Notes: generated by a model from the sequence alone, not told the origin. Shown: positions 42,342-51,936, counted from the stretch's first letter. The stretch: DNA of 64,000 bases from Fen-1362 sp964597035 (GCA_964597035.1 CAZQWM010000002.1:124001-188000), one strand, 5' to 3'. Numbers and translations are program-made.

Positions 42342-42370
42342 TTGACAGACAGGCCTCAATACTCTATAAT
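42342..42370 (+). promoter_or_regulatory. Consensus sigma-70 promoter of the pilT-like operon
   Basis: TTGACA (42342-42347), 17-nt spacer, TATAAT (42365-42370): all 12 positions match consensus. Transcription would start near 42377. It lies back to back with the tRNA-Thr promoter, 56 nt apart. Confidence 0.9.
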
Positions 42371-42462
42371 AAATGGTTTATATGCGTCGGGACTTCGTGC
42401 CCGCGCAGAGCAAAAAGCACTCTGGACGCAACGACAGTGCCTGGAACTTCGGGGCTTTTATT

Positions 42463-43599
42463 GTGGTAAATACCGAACAAGATACTGGACAGGAAACATC
42501 GCACGGCAAAGAGCCGGAAGTAAACAAGTTTCTCCGCGCGGCCATAAAGACCAAAGCAAGCGACCTGCACCTCAAGGTCGGCCAGCCACCAAAACTGCGA
42601 ATTCAGGGCGAACTCAAAAACACTACCGGTGAAAACCTCTCCGAAAAACGCGTTGAGCAGCTTTGTTTTGAGATGCTTTCTGAGGTACAGAAGCAGACGT
42701 TTCTGAAGCACGGCACGCTCGACTTCTCTTACAGCGTAACCGAAGAGGAGCGCTTCCGCGTCAACCTTTTTCGTCAGCGAGGTCTCGTAAGTCTTGTAGC
42801 GAGGCGAGTCAATACCGAGATACCAACAATCGAGCAGCTTAATCTGCCCGCCACGCTGAAAAAAATCGCCGGCGGCAATCAGGGGCTTGTTCTCGTCGTC
42901 GGCCCGACCGGCTGCGGCAAGACAACTACAGCCGTCTCAATGATTGATTACGTAAACCAGACACGCTCCTGCCATATTGTTACCATCGAAGACCCCATCG
43001 AATATCTTATCAAAGACAAAAAGGCCATAGTCTCCCAGCGCGAAGTCGGCATCGATGTTCTCGATTATGAAGAGGCACTGACCTACCTGATGCGGGAGGA
43101 CCCGGACGTCGTTTTCATCGGAGAGCTTCGAGACGCTAGAACCGTCAGTGCTGGGATGCGAGCCAGTGAAACCGGGCATCTCGTATTCGGCACAATTCAC
43201 GCCTCGAACGCGGCACAGGCCGTACAGCGGCTCGTTGACCTGTTTCCACAGGTTGAACGCGACCTTGCCAGGCAAACACTCAGTATTACCTTGCGGGCCA
43301 TCATAAGCCAGATACTGCTGCCCAGCATCAAGCCGGGCGTCGACCGCATACCCGCGACCGAAATACTCCTCGCCAACCCCGAAATGCGAAAACTTATAAG
43401 CGAAGAACGTGAAATGGAAATACCGAATCTCATCCGCAGTTGTGCCGAAGAAGGTATGCAGGATATTGCCGACAGTCTCGTCGCACTTATAATGGATGGA
43501 AGCGTCGAGCCGAAAGAGGCGTATAAGTATGCGCCCAACCCCGAAGAGCTGAAAATGGCCCTGAAGGGCATTCGAACCGAAAAAGGAGGCATACTGTGA
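42463..43599 (+). CDS. pilT: PilT-like retraction ATPase
   Basis: Hexameric ATPase that powers type IV pilus retraction. 378 residues from GTG 42463; ATG codons at 42373 and 42382 lie at the predicted transcription start and are unlikely. Motifs: Walker A GPTGCGKTTT, Asp box (VTIEDPIEYL), Walker B (DPDVVFIGELRDA), His box (GHLVFGTIHA). N-terminal domain KASDLHLKVGQPPKLRIQGE is the PilT/U PAS-like region. Pilus assembly genes are absent here. First gene of an operon with a GspE-like and a CvpA-like protein. Confidence 0.92.
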   Translation: MVNTEQDTGQETSHGKEPEVNKFLRAAIKTKASDLHLKVGQPPKLRIQGELKNTTGENLSEKRVEQLCFEMLSEVQKQTFLKHGTLDFSYSVTEEERFRVNLFRQRGLVSLVARRVNTEIPTIEQLNLPATLKKIAGGNQGLVLVVGPTGCGKTTTAVSMIDYVNQTRSCHIVTIEDPIEYLIKDKKAIVSQREVGIDVLDYEEALTYLMREDPDVVFIGELRDARTVSAGMRASETGHLVFGTIHASNAAQAVQRLVDLFPQVERDLARQTLSITLRAIISQILLPSIKPGVDRIPATEILLANPEMRKLISEEREMEIPNLIRSCAEEGMQDIADSLVALIMDGSVEPKEAYKYAPNPEELKMALKGIRTEKGGIL

Positions 43600-43630
43600 G
43601 GCCACACCCGAGACCGTGACGGAGTATATT

Positions 43631-45283
43631 ATGCCCGAATTACTGGCTGCCGTTCAATACGGAGGATACATATCACCGATTAAGCTCGCCGTCTTTGTGC
43701 TGTTGTTCTTCGGCTGGCTGCCTGTAATCAGTTGGGTCTACAAAGACGGTGAAGCCGTAGGGACGAAACACACCTTCTGGACAATGGTTGTTTTCGGCGG
43801 CTGGGGCGCTGGAGGACTCATCTGGCTGCTGATGCCGGTTTTTGTCATTGGCCTGGCCTTTTATCTAATCGCCGCCGGCGCTGCCTCCGTCAGTTACATA
43901 ATGCACCGCAATGCCCTCGTCCCCGAATTCCAGCGAGTCCTTACTTACGAACACATCAAGGGATTATTCAGCAACGAGGCCAAAAAGGCAGAAGCCCTCA
44001 AAAGCTTTATCTTCATCACCGCCAACAACAACGAGGTGCCGGTCCCCGAGCCGAAAACTTCGGATTTCTTCGGGTACAAGGCGGCCTACAACCTTTTCAA
44101 AGACGCCATCTGGCGCAGGGCATACGACATTATCTGCACGCCGGCCCTGCAAAACTATCACGTTATCTATTATGTCGACGGCGCAGCCATAAAACAGCCG
44201 TCCATTCCCAAAGACCAGATGGATTATCTTCTGCACTTTGTCAAAAACCTCTCGAATCTCGACGTTCAGGAAAAAAGAAAGCCGCAAAAAGGCAGATTCA
44301 CGGTCTTTCAAAAAGACCGTCGCGTCGACTGGGAGGTCACAACCGCCGGCTCAACCGCCGGCGAGCAGCTTAGAGTCAAGATGCTCGGCCAGCAAAACAT
44401 CACCAGCTTGAGCGACCTTGGGCTTACCGACGAACAACTCGAACAATTCAATGTTCTGCAAGGCACAAAAAGTGGTGTCTTTATCATATCAGGCCCAAAA
44501 AACAGCGGCGTAACCACCACGTTCTACACCCTGCTTAGAAACCACGACGCCTTCCTCAACAGCATCACAACCGTCGAAAGACAACATTCAGGCAAACTTC
44601 CCAACATAACCCAGAATGTCTTTTCCTTAAGTGACAGCGGCGTAACCACCTATGCCAAGAAGCTCCAGTCGGTCGTCCGAATGGACCCCGACATAATAGG
44701 TGTAGCCGACTGCCATGATGCCGAAACCGCCCAGGTCGCCTCCCAGGCCGCAATCAACGGAAAGCTCGTATACCTTGTGCTTGAAGAGGAAAACGTCCTC
44801 AAAGCACTCGCCAAGTGGACAAAGCTCGTCGGCGACAGAAACAAGGCGGTTCAGTCCCTTATCGGAATAAGTAATCAGCGGCTGCTTCGAAAGCTCTGCG
44901 ACCAGTGTAAGCAGGCCTATGAGCCGAACAAAGAGATGCTACACAAGTTTAGTATCCCGGCGTCGAAAGCCAGGGTCTTCTATCGAACCGGCAAAGTCGT
45001 CTATAACAAACGAGGCAGACCGTCACCATGTGATAACTGTCAGGAGACCGGTTACTTCGGTCGGATGTCCATTTTCGAAACGATTTTCCTCGACGCACAC
45101 CTAAGAGACCAAATCAAACAGTCAAAATCTTTCGCCGACATACAAACACTGTTCAGACAGGCCAAAATGCTCTACCTGCAGGAACAGGCGCTCATGAAGG
45201 TTATTGCCGGTGTTACCTCAATAAACGAGATGGTCAGGGTTCTTTCCAAATCCAAAGAGCCGAAACAAAACACGGAGCAGTAA
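43631..45283 (+). CDS. Membrane-anchored GspE/PilB-like protein with degenerate P-loop
   Basis: 550 residues from ATG 43631, with GGAG 6 nt upstream (a GTG five codons earlier is worse). Two to three hydrophobic segments (about residues 17-35, 50-65 and 68-88) precede a GspE/PilB C-terminal ATPase fold. The P-loop reads SGPKNSGVTTT, so the Walker A lysine is Val (near residue 294). The Walker B region DPDIIGVADCHDAETA lacks the usual acidic GEIRD. The tetracysteine zinc site is intact (CDQC...CDNC). It probably does not hydrolyse ATP; it may tether or regulate PilT, encoded just upstream. Confidence 0.88.
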   Translation: MPELLAAVQYGGYISPIKLAVFVLLFFGWLPVISWVYKDGEAVGTKHTFWTMVVFGGWGAGGLIWLLMPVFVIGLAFYLIAAGAASVSYIMHRNALVPEFQRVLTYEHIKGLFSNEAKKAEALKSFIFITANNNEVPVPEPKTSDFFGYKAAYNLFKDAIWRRAYDIICTPALQNYHVIYYVDGAAIKQPSIPKDQMDYLLHFVKNLSNLDVQEKRKPQKGRFTVFQKDRRVDWEVTTAGSTAGEQLRVKMLGQQNITSLSDLGLTDEQLEQFNVLQGTKSGVFIISGPKNSGVTTTFYTLLRNHDAFLNSITTVERQHSGKLPNITQNVFSLSDSGVTTYAKKLQSVVRMDPDIIGVADCHDAETAQVASQAAINGKLVYLVLEEENVLKALAKWTKLVGDRNKAVQSLIGISNQRLLRKLCDQCKQAYEPNKEMLHKFSIPASKARVFYRTGKVVYNKRGRPSPCDNCQETGYFGRMSIFETIFLDAHLRDQIKQSKSFADIQTLFRQAKMLYLQEQALMKVIAGVTSINEMVRVLSKSKEPKQNTEQ

Positions 45284-45340
45284 TATACTGTCGGACTATT
45301 AAGTCCGGCAAAAATGTTTGAAAGGAAAACGAGGGCTGTA

Positions 45341-47047
45341 ATGGCAAGTATTGCGATATTGATAATAATCGCCGGCTGTATCGCGCTGCTGTATCTTAAA
45401 GGAACTATGCTCAGGGCGTTTGCCTCCTTTATGGCGGCGGTATCTGCGAGTATCATCACGTTCGCCTGGTTCGAACCTGCTGCCGGCCTGCTTATAAGCC
45501 AGGATACACTGACCAACTGGGCGCAGCCACTGTGCTTCATTGTGCTGTTTATTATCGCCTTCGCAATCCTGCAAACACTCGTCATAACTCTCGTTCCCCG
45601 CACCATTGACCTTGGTGTTAACGCCGAACGCGCAGGGAGAATTGTTTTTGGCCTTTTACTTGGCTTTGTTATTTCGGGCGTGCTGCTCACCGCGGGGGCG
45701 ATGGCTCCCTTGTCAGCCGACTCGCCGTATCAGCGATTCGAGTCATCCAGACCCAACCCGGAAAATCCAAAGAAACCATTTCTCAATCCGGACGGATTTA
45801 TAACACGATGGTTTAGCATCATCAGCAGCGGCAGCTTAAGCGGCCGCAACAGCTTTGCCGTCCTTCACGCCGGCTTTCTCGACCAGCTCTACCTCAACCG
45901 CCTCCAGCTCGACAAAGACGTAACCATTTTCGCTGATTCGGGCACCATAAAACTGCCCGACAAGGCCGCCGCCTGGCCCGCTCTCGAAGGCCTTAAAGAC
46001 AACAAGGGCTCTGTATTGTCTTCCAAAACTGGTTATGAGTTGATTATGGCCCGAATCGGAATAACATCCAGGATAAAATCCTTCAACACGGGTCAGTTGC
46101 GACTCATATGCAAGGAAAAATCCGATGAACAAGCTTTGCAGGGTTCCGCCGTGAGTATCTACCCCATCGGTTATCTCCAAAGCCCCGGGCGAGTTCGGCT
46201 GACAGGTCTCGCCGACCAGATAACTCTCGGCCCAGACGATTTTAAACAGGGCGTCAGATGGATTGACTTTGCCTTTTACGTTCCCACAGGATATGAGCCG
46301 GTGGTCGTCGGTTTCAAAGCAAACATAATTGCCAAAGTCCCCCCTATGGTTTCAGCCGATGAGGCGCCCGCACCTGAGCCGCTCATCAGGGCCGCTGATT
46401 ATGCAACCTCCTCTGCCAGGGTTACCCCTGTTACTTCAGCTAAGGTTTACGGCCTTGAGCTTTCCGCTGCCGATAAGTTCCTCCAGACAGCCACGTCCGC
46501 CGTGGCCGACCAGAATGAATGGACGACGCTGCAGACACAACAAAGCTTGATGCCCGCACGATTCGAACAAGGACAAATCATTTGCGTTCGAGCCGAGATG
46601 CGGCTCCCCGCGGGCCAAACCGCTCAACCCTCTGGAGAAAACAATCTGCCGCGTATGCTTAAGCCCGCCGCCGGTTATAAATTACTTTCACTCAAGTGCA
46701 ACAATCCCGCAGCCGGCTCTGCCATAGTCGGCGACCAACTGCCTGTGCTCATAGACAGTACCTCAGCAGTGCATCGGCCCTGCGGCCTGCTCGCCGCCGG
46801 CAAAGTCAATAACATAACAACATTCGAATTCGACTACTGCTCCCAGTACGGCAATATAAAGTTTGATAAAAACGGTGCGGTCGCCAAACCTTTCCCTGAT
46901 ACTATGTGGCTGACCGAGAAGGCACAGAGCATATCTGAGCTGTATATTATTTATCAGGTAAAGCCCGCCACAATTATAACCTCGGTCCGGCCGGCAGGTG
47001 CTGCCGGCGCCAAGTTCGAGCAGAGCGAGGCCTTTCTCGTGAAGTGA
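45341..47047 (+). CDS. CvpA-like membrane protein with large extracytoplasmic domain
   Basis: 568 residues from ATG 45341 (GAGGG 5 nt upstream); an ATG 9 codons earlier is possible. The first 130 residues hold four hydrophobic segments like CvpA (LKGTMLRAFASFMAAVSASI, LCFIVLFIIAFAILQTLVIT, GRIVFGLLLGFVISGVLL). The remaining ~430 residues are soluble and rich in beta-type sequence; no family was recognised. An 8-bp hairpin (45290-45309) sits in the spacer after the GspE-like gene. Third gene of the operon. Confidence 0.8.
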   Translation: MASIAILIIIAGCIALLYLKGTMLRAFASFMAAVSASIITFAWFEPAAGLLISQDTLTNWAQPLCFIVLFIIAFAILQTLVITLVPRTIDLGVNAERAGRIVFGLLLGFVISGVLLTAGAMAPLSADSPYQRFESSRPNPENPKKPFLNPDGFITRWFSIISSGSLSGRNSFAVLHAGFLDQLYLNRLQLDKDVTIFADSGTIKLPDKAAAWPALEGLKDNKGSVLSSKTGYELIMARIGITSRIKSFNTGQLRLICKEKSDEQALQGSAVSIYPIGYLQSPGRVRLTGLADQITLGPDDFKQGVRWIDFAFYVPTGYEPVVVGFKANIIAKVPPMVSADEAPAPEPLIRAADYATSSARVTPVTSAKVYGLELSAADKFLQTATSAVADQNEWTTLQTQQSLMPARFEQGQIICVRAEMRLPAGQTAQPSGENNLPRMLKPAAGYKLLSLKCNNPAAGSAIVGDQLPVLIDSTSAVHRPCGLLAAGKVNNITTFEFDYCSQYGNIKFDKNGAVAKPFPDTMWLTEKAQSISELYIIYQVKPATIITSVRPAGAAGAKFEQSEAFLVK

Positions 47048-47132
47048 CGCCTGGGAAGTATACTCCCCCCTCCTTAAAGTTCGTGTTGAGGATTGTCCCC
47101 GCCCCGGCTAATCTCCGCCCCGCTACGAGCCC

Positions 47133-47282
47133 TTACGCGCAAACGAGAATCTCTTCGAGGTCCAGCTCCATCAGATGCTCAAGGTAATCTTTCAGCTCTT
47201 CCTCGGAGAACCTGGCAAGAAACTCCGGCTTGGCCGTCTTGTTTATCTCACAGATGCAGTCAATCAGTTCTCTTTTGCTCAT
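47133..47282 (-). CDS. Small acidic protein, 49 residues
   Basis: Reading from ATG 47282 gives MSKRELIDCICEINKTAKPE, FLARFSEEELKDYLEHLMEL, DLEEILVCA. AAGGA lies 9-10 nt upstream. The pattern RELID...AKPEFLARF...LKDYLEHL resembles a small conserved family I recall from Planctomycetes; function unknown. Well-formed amphipathic helices support a real protein. It faces the CvpA-like gene tail to tail. Confidence 0.7.
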   Translation of the reverse strand: MSKRELIDCICEINKTAKPEFLARFSEEELKDYLEHLMELDLEEILVCA

Positions 47283-47755
47283 ATCTGCGAATCCTTCAAT
47301 ACACACATAAGCCCTTTGTTACCTCTCGCAGTATCGACACGGCGCGCGTTTTTTCTTTAAGCCCTCCCGGCTCACTACCCCCAACGACCCATAACTCAAA
47401 CCCCGATATACAGCAACTCTTCCACCCTGCCCACAATATGTGGGACAGCCGGCTCAACCCGCCCCGCAATGTCCAATAAAAACACCGGCTTGACCTTGAA
47501 TTAAGACCTCAGAAAATTCCCTCCACCGCAATGTTTTTTGCATAACGATTGCCGCAATTTACATCCTGTATTGTATATCCTGTATCTTTTCGGAAGAAAG
47601 CCGGCGATGGAAAGATTTGCGGTTTACTTACGAATCATTTAGAGTATTTTACTCATTCTTAAAATAGCGGCGCTTGTAAAAATGTGGTTTTTAGAGAAAG
47701 CCCGATTGACAAACGAGAGACTGAATTTTAGAAACGGCCGCAACGTATAAAAAAG
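47283..47755. other. Intergenic region with no gene
   Basis: Contains a 6-bp hairpin CCCACA-ATA-TGTGGG (47430-47444), a pair of 9-bp direct repeats ATCCTGTAT (47563-47571 and 47577-47585, one turn-and-a-half apart), and a likely promoter TTGACA at 47706-47711 with TAGAAA at 47729-47734 (17-nt spacer) for the next gene. No coding sequence supported. Confidence 0.5.
47706..47734 (+). promoter_or_regulatory. Probable promoter of the DUF2905 gene
   Basis: TTGACA (47706-47711), 17-nt spacer, TAGAAA (47729-47734). The -35 is perfect, the -10 matches 4 of 6. Expected start near 47741, 15 nt before the start codon. Confidence 0.5.
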
Positions 47756-47986
47756 ATGGATTTCGGGCCGTCACAATTCGGAAAATTACTGATTCTCATC
47801 GGCATTACAATCGTTCTGATTGGAGCGGTGCTAATACTGCTGGGACAGCTTGGCCTGTTCAAGCTGCCCGGCGATTTGCAGTTCGGCTCGAAAAACTGGC
47901 GACTCTTTTTGCCGATTACAAGCTGCCTGATTATCTCGCTTGTCCTGACGCTGCTGCTCTGGCTGATAAGCTACCTGCGAAGGTAG
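47756..47986 (+). CDS. DUF2905-type small membrane protein
   Basis: 76 residues with two hydrophobic segments (LLILIGITIVLIGAVLILLG and ITSCLIISLVLTLLLWLI) joined by the loop LFKLPGDLQFGSKNWRLFLP. The LPGDL...FGSKNWR loop is the signature of the DUF2905 family. No clear ribosome binding site; the transcript leader would be very short. Function unknown. It converges with the 1311-residue gene, 12 nt apart. Confidence 0.85.
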   Translation: MDFGPSQFGKLLILIGITIVLIGAVLILLGQLGLFKLPGDLQFGSKNWRLFLPITSCLIISLVLTLLLWLISYLRR

Positions 47987-47998
47987 CGGAGTTAAATT

Positions 47999-50900
47999 TC
48001 ACTCCACTTTCTTGTAGTACTCGGCCTCGTGGTCTGAGAGTTTATTCTCACGAATAAGCGTTCTGATTTTCTGCATATCAACGTTTCTGGGTTGTCCCGC
48101 TGAGGTAGCTGTTGCTGCCGCTGAGACGGGAGTGGGCAGCTCGCGAAGGGAGCTTTTTACAGACACCAAAGAAATAATAACTGCGGCGACAAGAACTGCA
48201 ACGGGGAAATTGCGCACGCCAAAACCGACGAAAGGCCCGGCAACAACTTGCGGTGCCGGCTTGCGCTCATAACGGCATTTGTCGCAGTATATGCAGTCTA
48301 ACTTATCGTTGAAAGTAATGCCATATTCGCAGTGAGCGAAATGCTTGGAGGGCATATAGCGGGCAAAAAGGGCGACCTTGTTGAACAAAGACAAAAATGC
48401 ACCCGCAGGACACAGATAACGGCACCAGAATCGAGAATAAAAAATCGACCCGAAAAGAGCAACGACTACAACAAACAGCACAAGCCTATTGGGCTCGTCA
48501 AACAATGACTTCGGACTAAAAAATCTAATCAGCACGTCGGCTGAAAGTGCATCGTGACTGCGGGACAAAAAGAACGCGACGACGACAATAAACAGGATGA
48601 CGAACTTGACGAACCTCGCCTTTCGCATTTGCACAATTGTAATGGAGGGCTTGAATCGGGCGGGCAGCAGATACCCGAAAAATTCCTGAAGGGCGCCGAA
48701 TGGGCATAAGTAGCCGCAATAGATATTGCCGAACAGAACCGCCAGTAGCGGCACGCCAACCGTCAGAATAAAAACGCCGGTAGGCAAGGCAGAAGGGATG
48801 GCTCCTGACAGCAGCGACGTCACCTGCTCGGTTGAGAACTGGGCGTTTAGAACAACGCCGCCGACAATGACATCCGAAGCAAGAATGAACAGGCGCGACC
48901 AGAAGCCGCCGCGATAAATAACGATGAACGTGAGAATCAAAACGCCGATAAGATAGGCCCCCTGGGCATCGGGCAGCCGGCTGACAAAACGATGTGCCGG
49001 ACCAGCCGTTTTTTCGACGGCCAGTCCCAAAATTCCTGATGCAAAGGCATCGCCTGACCGGGAAAGTGCCTTAACAATTGCTTCGGAGCTGATGGTTGCC
49101 CCGGTTACGGCATCGACATCCGCGAACGATTCGGCAGAGAATAGAGACCTGCCCTTTAGAGAATCGAACCAGTCCCGTAAGGGATGCTGCGCATTGGTGA
49201 GCATATCGAGGTAGGCGGGGGTCTCGTTGGAGCGGATGATGTGAAAATCAAGCAGCACGCCGGCCGGGTCAGTGTAAATGGCGAGATTTATCTTCCCGCC
49301 GAAGCCGCGAATATTAGGGGCAAGGGTCTCGGAGCTGAAGATATAACCGCTGAGTTTATCATTGGCATCGAAGGCATCGAAGTAACGCACGGTTTTGCCG
49401 GTGCCGGGCAGTGCCGCAGTAATGGCTTTGATACGGGATTGGCCCGCCAGTGCCTGTGCCGCTGACAAAGGCAAAGAAGGCATCAGCCGACGAGCACTCA
49501 CCGCAAGCATATTCGAGCAGACAATCACCGTCACCGCGATACCGAAAAGCGAAAAACCAGCAGCCCGTAAAGCAGAAACTGCAGGAACAGCAACGGTTTT
49601 TTTTCGCAAAATCCTTAAAAAAAGAGACGGCAGATTGGCAAGGATAACCAATAGCAATACCACCAGCGCAAACCTCACGCCGAGAACCGGCAATAACACA
49701 AGCGCGGAAATCAATCCCCCTGCTGCCGCACCAATGTGGTCGGCGGTTTCGAGTCGGACGGCCGTTTGTGTTGTTTGTAATCCCCGCTCGGCGAGAAGTC
49801 GACCGGCTATGGGAAAGTAGCAGCCCGAACACAGGCCGCAAACAACAAACGCAACTGCAAAGGCAAAATGAGACCAGTTTTCAGCGGGCCAATAAACAAC
49901 TGTGATTAAAACCGCACACTGGGCCACAAGCACAAGGGCAAGAATAATCTCAGAGTAATTCACAGACCCTGCGAAAGGTCGTCGCAAAAGCCGGCCGACA
50001 ATCGCCGCGCCTGCCGCAAGACCGGCCATATACAGAGAAGACACGGCTCCGATATACAAATAAAGCGAGCCGAAACGGGTCTGGTAAAGGTACATCAGAA
50101 CGATTACAACGCCGATACCGACGGCCCCGGCACTGAACACAAGAAACACAAAGTCAAATGTAGATAATCTATCGCCGGCGCCAAGAATGGATATCACCCG
50201 CAGAACGACATAAACAACAATCGGAACCACAAAAACGCCAATCCCGGCAAGCAGCAGATATTTGAACAGCCGGGTTACGGGCGCATCCGACTCTTTTGCG
50301 GCCAGCAGCAAGGCATAGAGATTGGCCAGCGGCCTCGAATCACGATTCAAAAGGTGCCGGGCTGGAAGGTCGGCGGAGTTGTAGGCGTCCATCGCCCTTG
50401 CGGCGCGGTCGGGAAGATAAATACTCAAAAGGCCGTTGGCCGGGTAGATTTCGGCAGAATCAGGTATGGAGGCAAAATGTTCCCGAAGCGTGCCCGGCTC
50501 ACCGGTAATTTCACTGCTGTCGCAGGCGATAAACCACGTCGTGTCGCCCGGTACAACAACGATATTTGAAAATGCCTTTGAAAGAGTAACTCTGGCAGAA
50601 GCGCCGATAGTAACAAGTTCCGTCCCCATAATATTTTCACCGCCGGGAACCGATACCGCGAGCACGGCGCCGTGGCCAAGCGAGCTTTTAAGCTGTTCGA
50701 AGAAATCGAGAGTGTAATAGCGGTTCGAGACGGAGCTTGCAGCGTCCGGCATATTGACGATTACAAGGTCGAATTGTTCGGCTAACGTATCGAGTCCGGC
50801 GCGTATATCACCCGCGAACGGCTCGAAACGCGAATCCGAGATGCTCAACTCCGGCGGAACAACCCGCAGTATCCTGCTGACGTATTCATTGTCGGGATAC

Positions 50901-51934
50901 GCCCAGACCAGCCGTTTAATCTGCCCGAGCAAAAGAAACCGGCGGCAAAGATTCAGGTCTGAGCCGATTATCAGAATTCGTTCGGCCTGTGGATTCTGAG
51001 AAAGCGCAAGGGCGATAATCCTGCCGGCCGAAGTCGGGTCGGGAATCGCCTCAACCACGCTGCCTTCACGCATAGCAATCCATTGGCCCTGATATGCTCC
51101 GTAAAGATACTCGGCCTGGGTGGTGTTGAAAGAGCCGACGTAGGAATCACCGGGTAAAAGCCGGGACCATTTGCTTATTTGCAGTTCACGCGATATCGGC
51201 TTGTCGACCGAAAAGAACAGGGCAAACGCAAAAAGCAAAACCATCAGCACCCCGGCCACAATACCCGTCTTGCGAAATGCAGATTTGCCGCGAGGCCTCA
51301 AATAAAAACAACACACCCCGGCCAGTGATACAACCAGCGCAAGCACTAAAAAAATTCTGACGTTGTTCACGCCGTAAGCCAGCAGCAGCGTGGTACCCAG
51401 GCCGCCGACAAAGCTGCCTGACGATTCGAGCAGATATACATAGGTGACGGCTGATGCAGTGCCTAATCGAACCCATCGGCAAATAACGGGAAAGAGCACG
51501 CCCGTAATCAAGCTCACCGGTGCATTGACCAATAACGCGAGAAACAACGCGGTGGGTATCGGCAAAAGCGTATAAGGTGCGATACCCGCAAGTCGGCGGA
51601 TATGAATAATCAAAAGGGCCTGCAGGATAAAGGCGGGCAGGTACAAAAGAAAAACTATTTCGATATTGCGCAGCAGCACCTCTGCTAAACGTTTGCTGCA
51701 ATTGACCAGCACCGCACCAAGCGCTACCCAGAGAAACCAGCAAGCAAAGAAGATGCCGACGGTGATGTCATTGCTCTCGAACGATGTTATGAATTCCCTG
51801 AAAACAAGCGCCTGGGCAGAGATGGAAAACAGACCGTAAGCGAATATCACAAAGCCGCGGATTAAATCAGTCGGCCCGGAAAAGGTATCACGAACGTCAC
51901 TATCAGCAAAGCTCTGGGAGTGGTCGGCACACAT
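47999..51934 (-). CDS. Fused spermidine-synthase-like / FMN-binding / NosR-NapH-like membrane protein
   Basis: 1311 residues in three parts. (1) Residues ~25-245 and ~555-780: many membrane helices flanking a degenerate SpeE-like Rossmann domain (~250-540; RILIIGSDLNLCRRFLLLGQ), as in membrane spermidine-synthase-like proteins; its SAM glycine loop and catalytic acid are not conserved. (2) ~815-970: periplasmic FMN-binding domain with TGATISS at 944-950, the motif for covalent FMN on threonine as in NosR, NqrC and RnfG. (3) ~990-1260: membrane module with CGYLCPFG (1073), CRYLCPAG (1171) and CEYG...CIYCDKC (1202-1220), as in NosR/NapH [4Fe-4S] proteins. ATG is 2 nt after the preceding stop with GAAGAG before it. 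Likely a membrane electron-transfer protein serving the Memo/AMMECR1/radical SAM genes upstream. Confidence 0.9.
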   Translation of the reverse strand: MCADHSQSFADSDVRDTFSGPTDLIRGFVIFAYGLFSISAQALVFREFITSFESNDITVGIFFACWFLWVALGAVLVNCSKRLAEVLLRNIEIVFLLYLPAFILQALLIIHIRRLAGIAPYTLLPIPTALFLALLVNAPVSLITGVLFPVICRWVRLGTASAVTYVYLLESSGSFVGGLGTTLLLAYGVNNVRIFLVLALVVSLAGVCCFYLRPRGKSAFRKTGIVAGVLMVLLFAFALFFSVDKPISRELQISKWSRLLPGDSYVGSFNTTQAEYLYGAYQGQWIAMREGSVVEAIPDPTSAGRIIALALSQNPQAERILIIGSDLNLCRRFLLLGQIKRLVWAYPDNEYVSRILRVVPPELSISDSRFEPFAGDIRAGLDTLAEQFDLVIVNMPDAASSVSNRYYTLDFFEQLKSSLGHGAVLAVSVPGGENIMGTELVTIGASARVTLSKAFSNIVVVPGDTTWFIACDSSEITGEPGTLREHFASIPDSAEIYPANGLLSIYLPDRAARAMDAYNSADLPARHLLNRDSRPLANLYALLLAAKESDAPVTRLFKYLLLAGIGVFVVPIVVYVVLRVISILGAGDRLSTFDFVFLVFSAGAVGIGVVIVLMYLYQTRFGSLYLYIGAVSSLYMAGLAAGAAIVGRLLRRPFAGSVNYSEIILALVLVAQCAVLITVVYWPAENWSHFAFAVAFVVCGLCSGCYFPIAGRLLAERGLQTTQTAVRLETADHIGAAAGGLISALVLLPVLGVRFALVVLLLVILANLPSLFLRILRKKTVAVPAVSALRAAGFSLFGIAVTVIVCSNMLAVSARRLMPSLPLSAAQALAGQSRIKAITAALPGTGKTVRYFDAFDANDKLSGYIFSSETLAPNIRGFGGKINLAIYTDPAGVLLDFHIIRSNETPAYLDMLTNAQHPLRDWFDSLKGRSLFSAESFADVDAVTGATISSEAIVKALSRSGDAFASGILGLAVEKTAGPAHRFVSRLPDAQGAYLIGVLILTFIVIYRGGFWSRLFILASDVIVGGVVLNAQFSTEQVTSLLSGAIPSALPTGVFILTVGVPLLAVLFGNIYCGYLCPFGALQEFFGYLLPARFKPSITIVQMRKARFVKFVILFIVVVAFFLSRSHDALSADVLIRFFSPKSLFDEPNRLVLFVVVVALFGSIFYSRFWCRYLCPAGAFLSLFNKVALFARYMPSKHFAHCEYGITFNDKLDCIYCDKCRYERKPAPQVVAGPFVGFGVRNFPVAVLVAAVIISLVSVKSSLRELPTPVSAAATATSAGQPRNVDMQKIRTLIRENKLSDHEAEYYKKVE

Positions 51935-51936
51935 CT

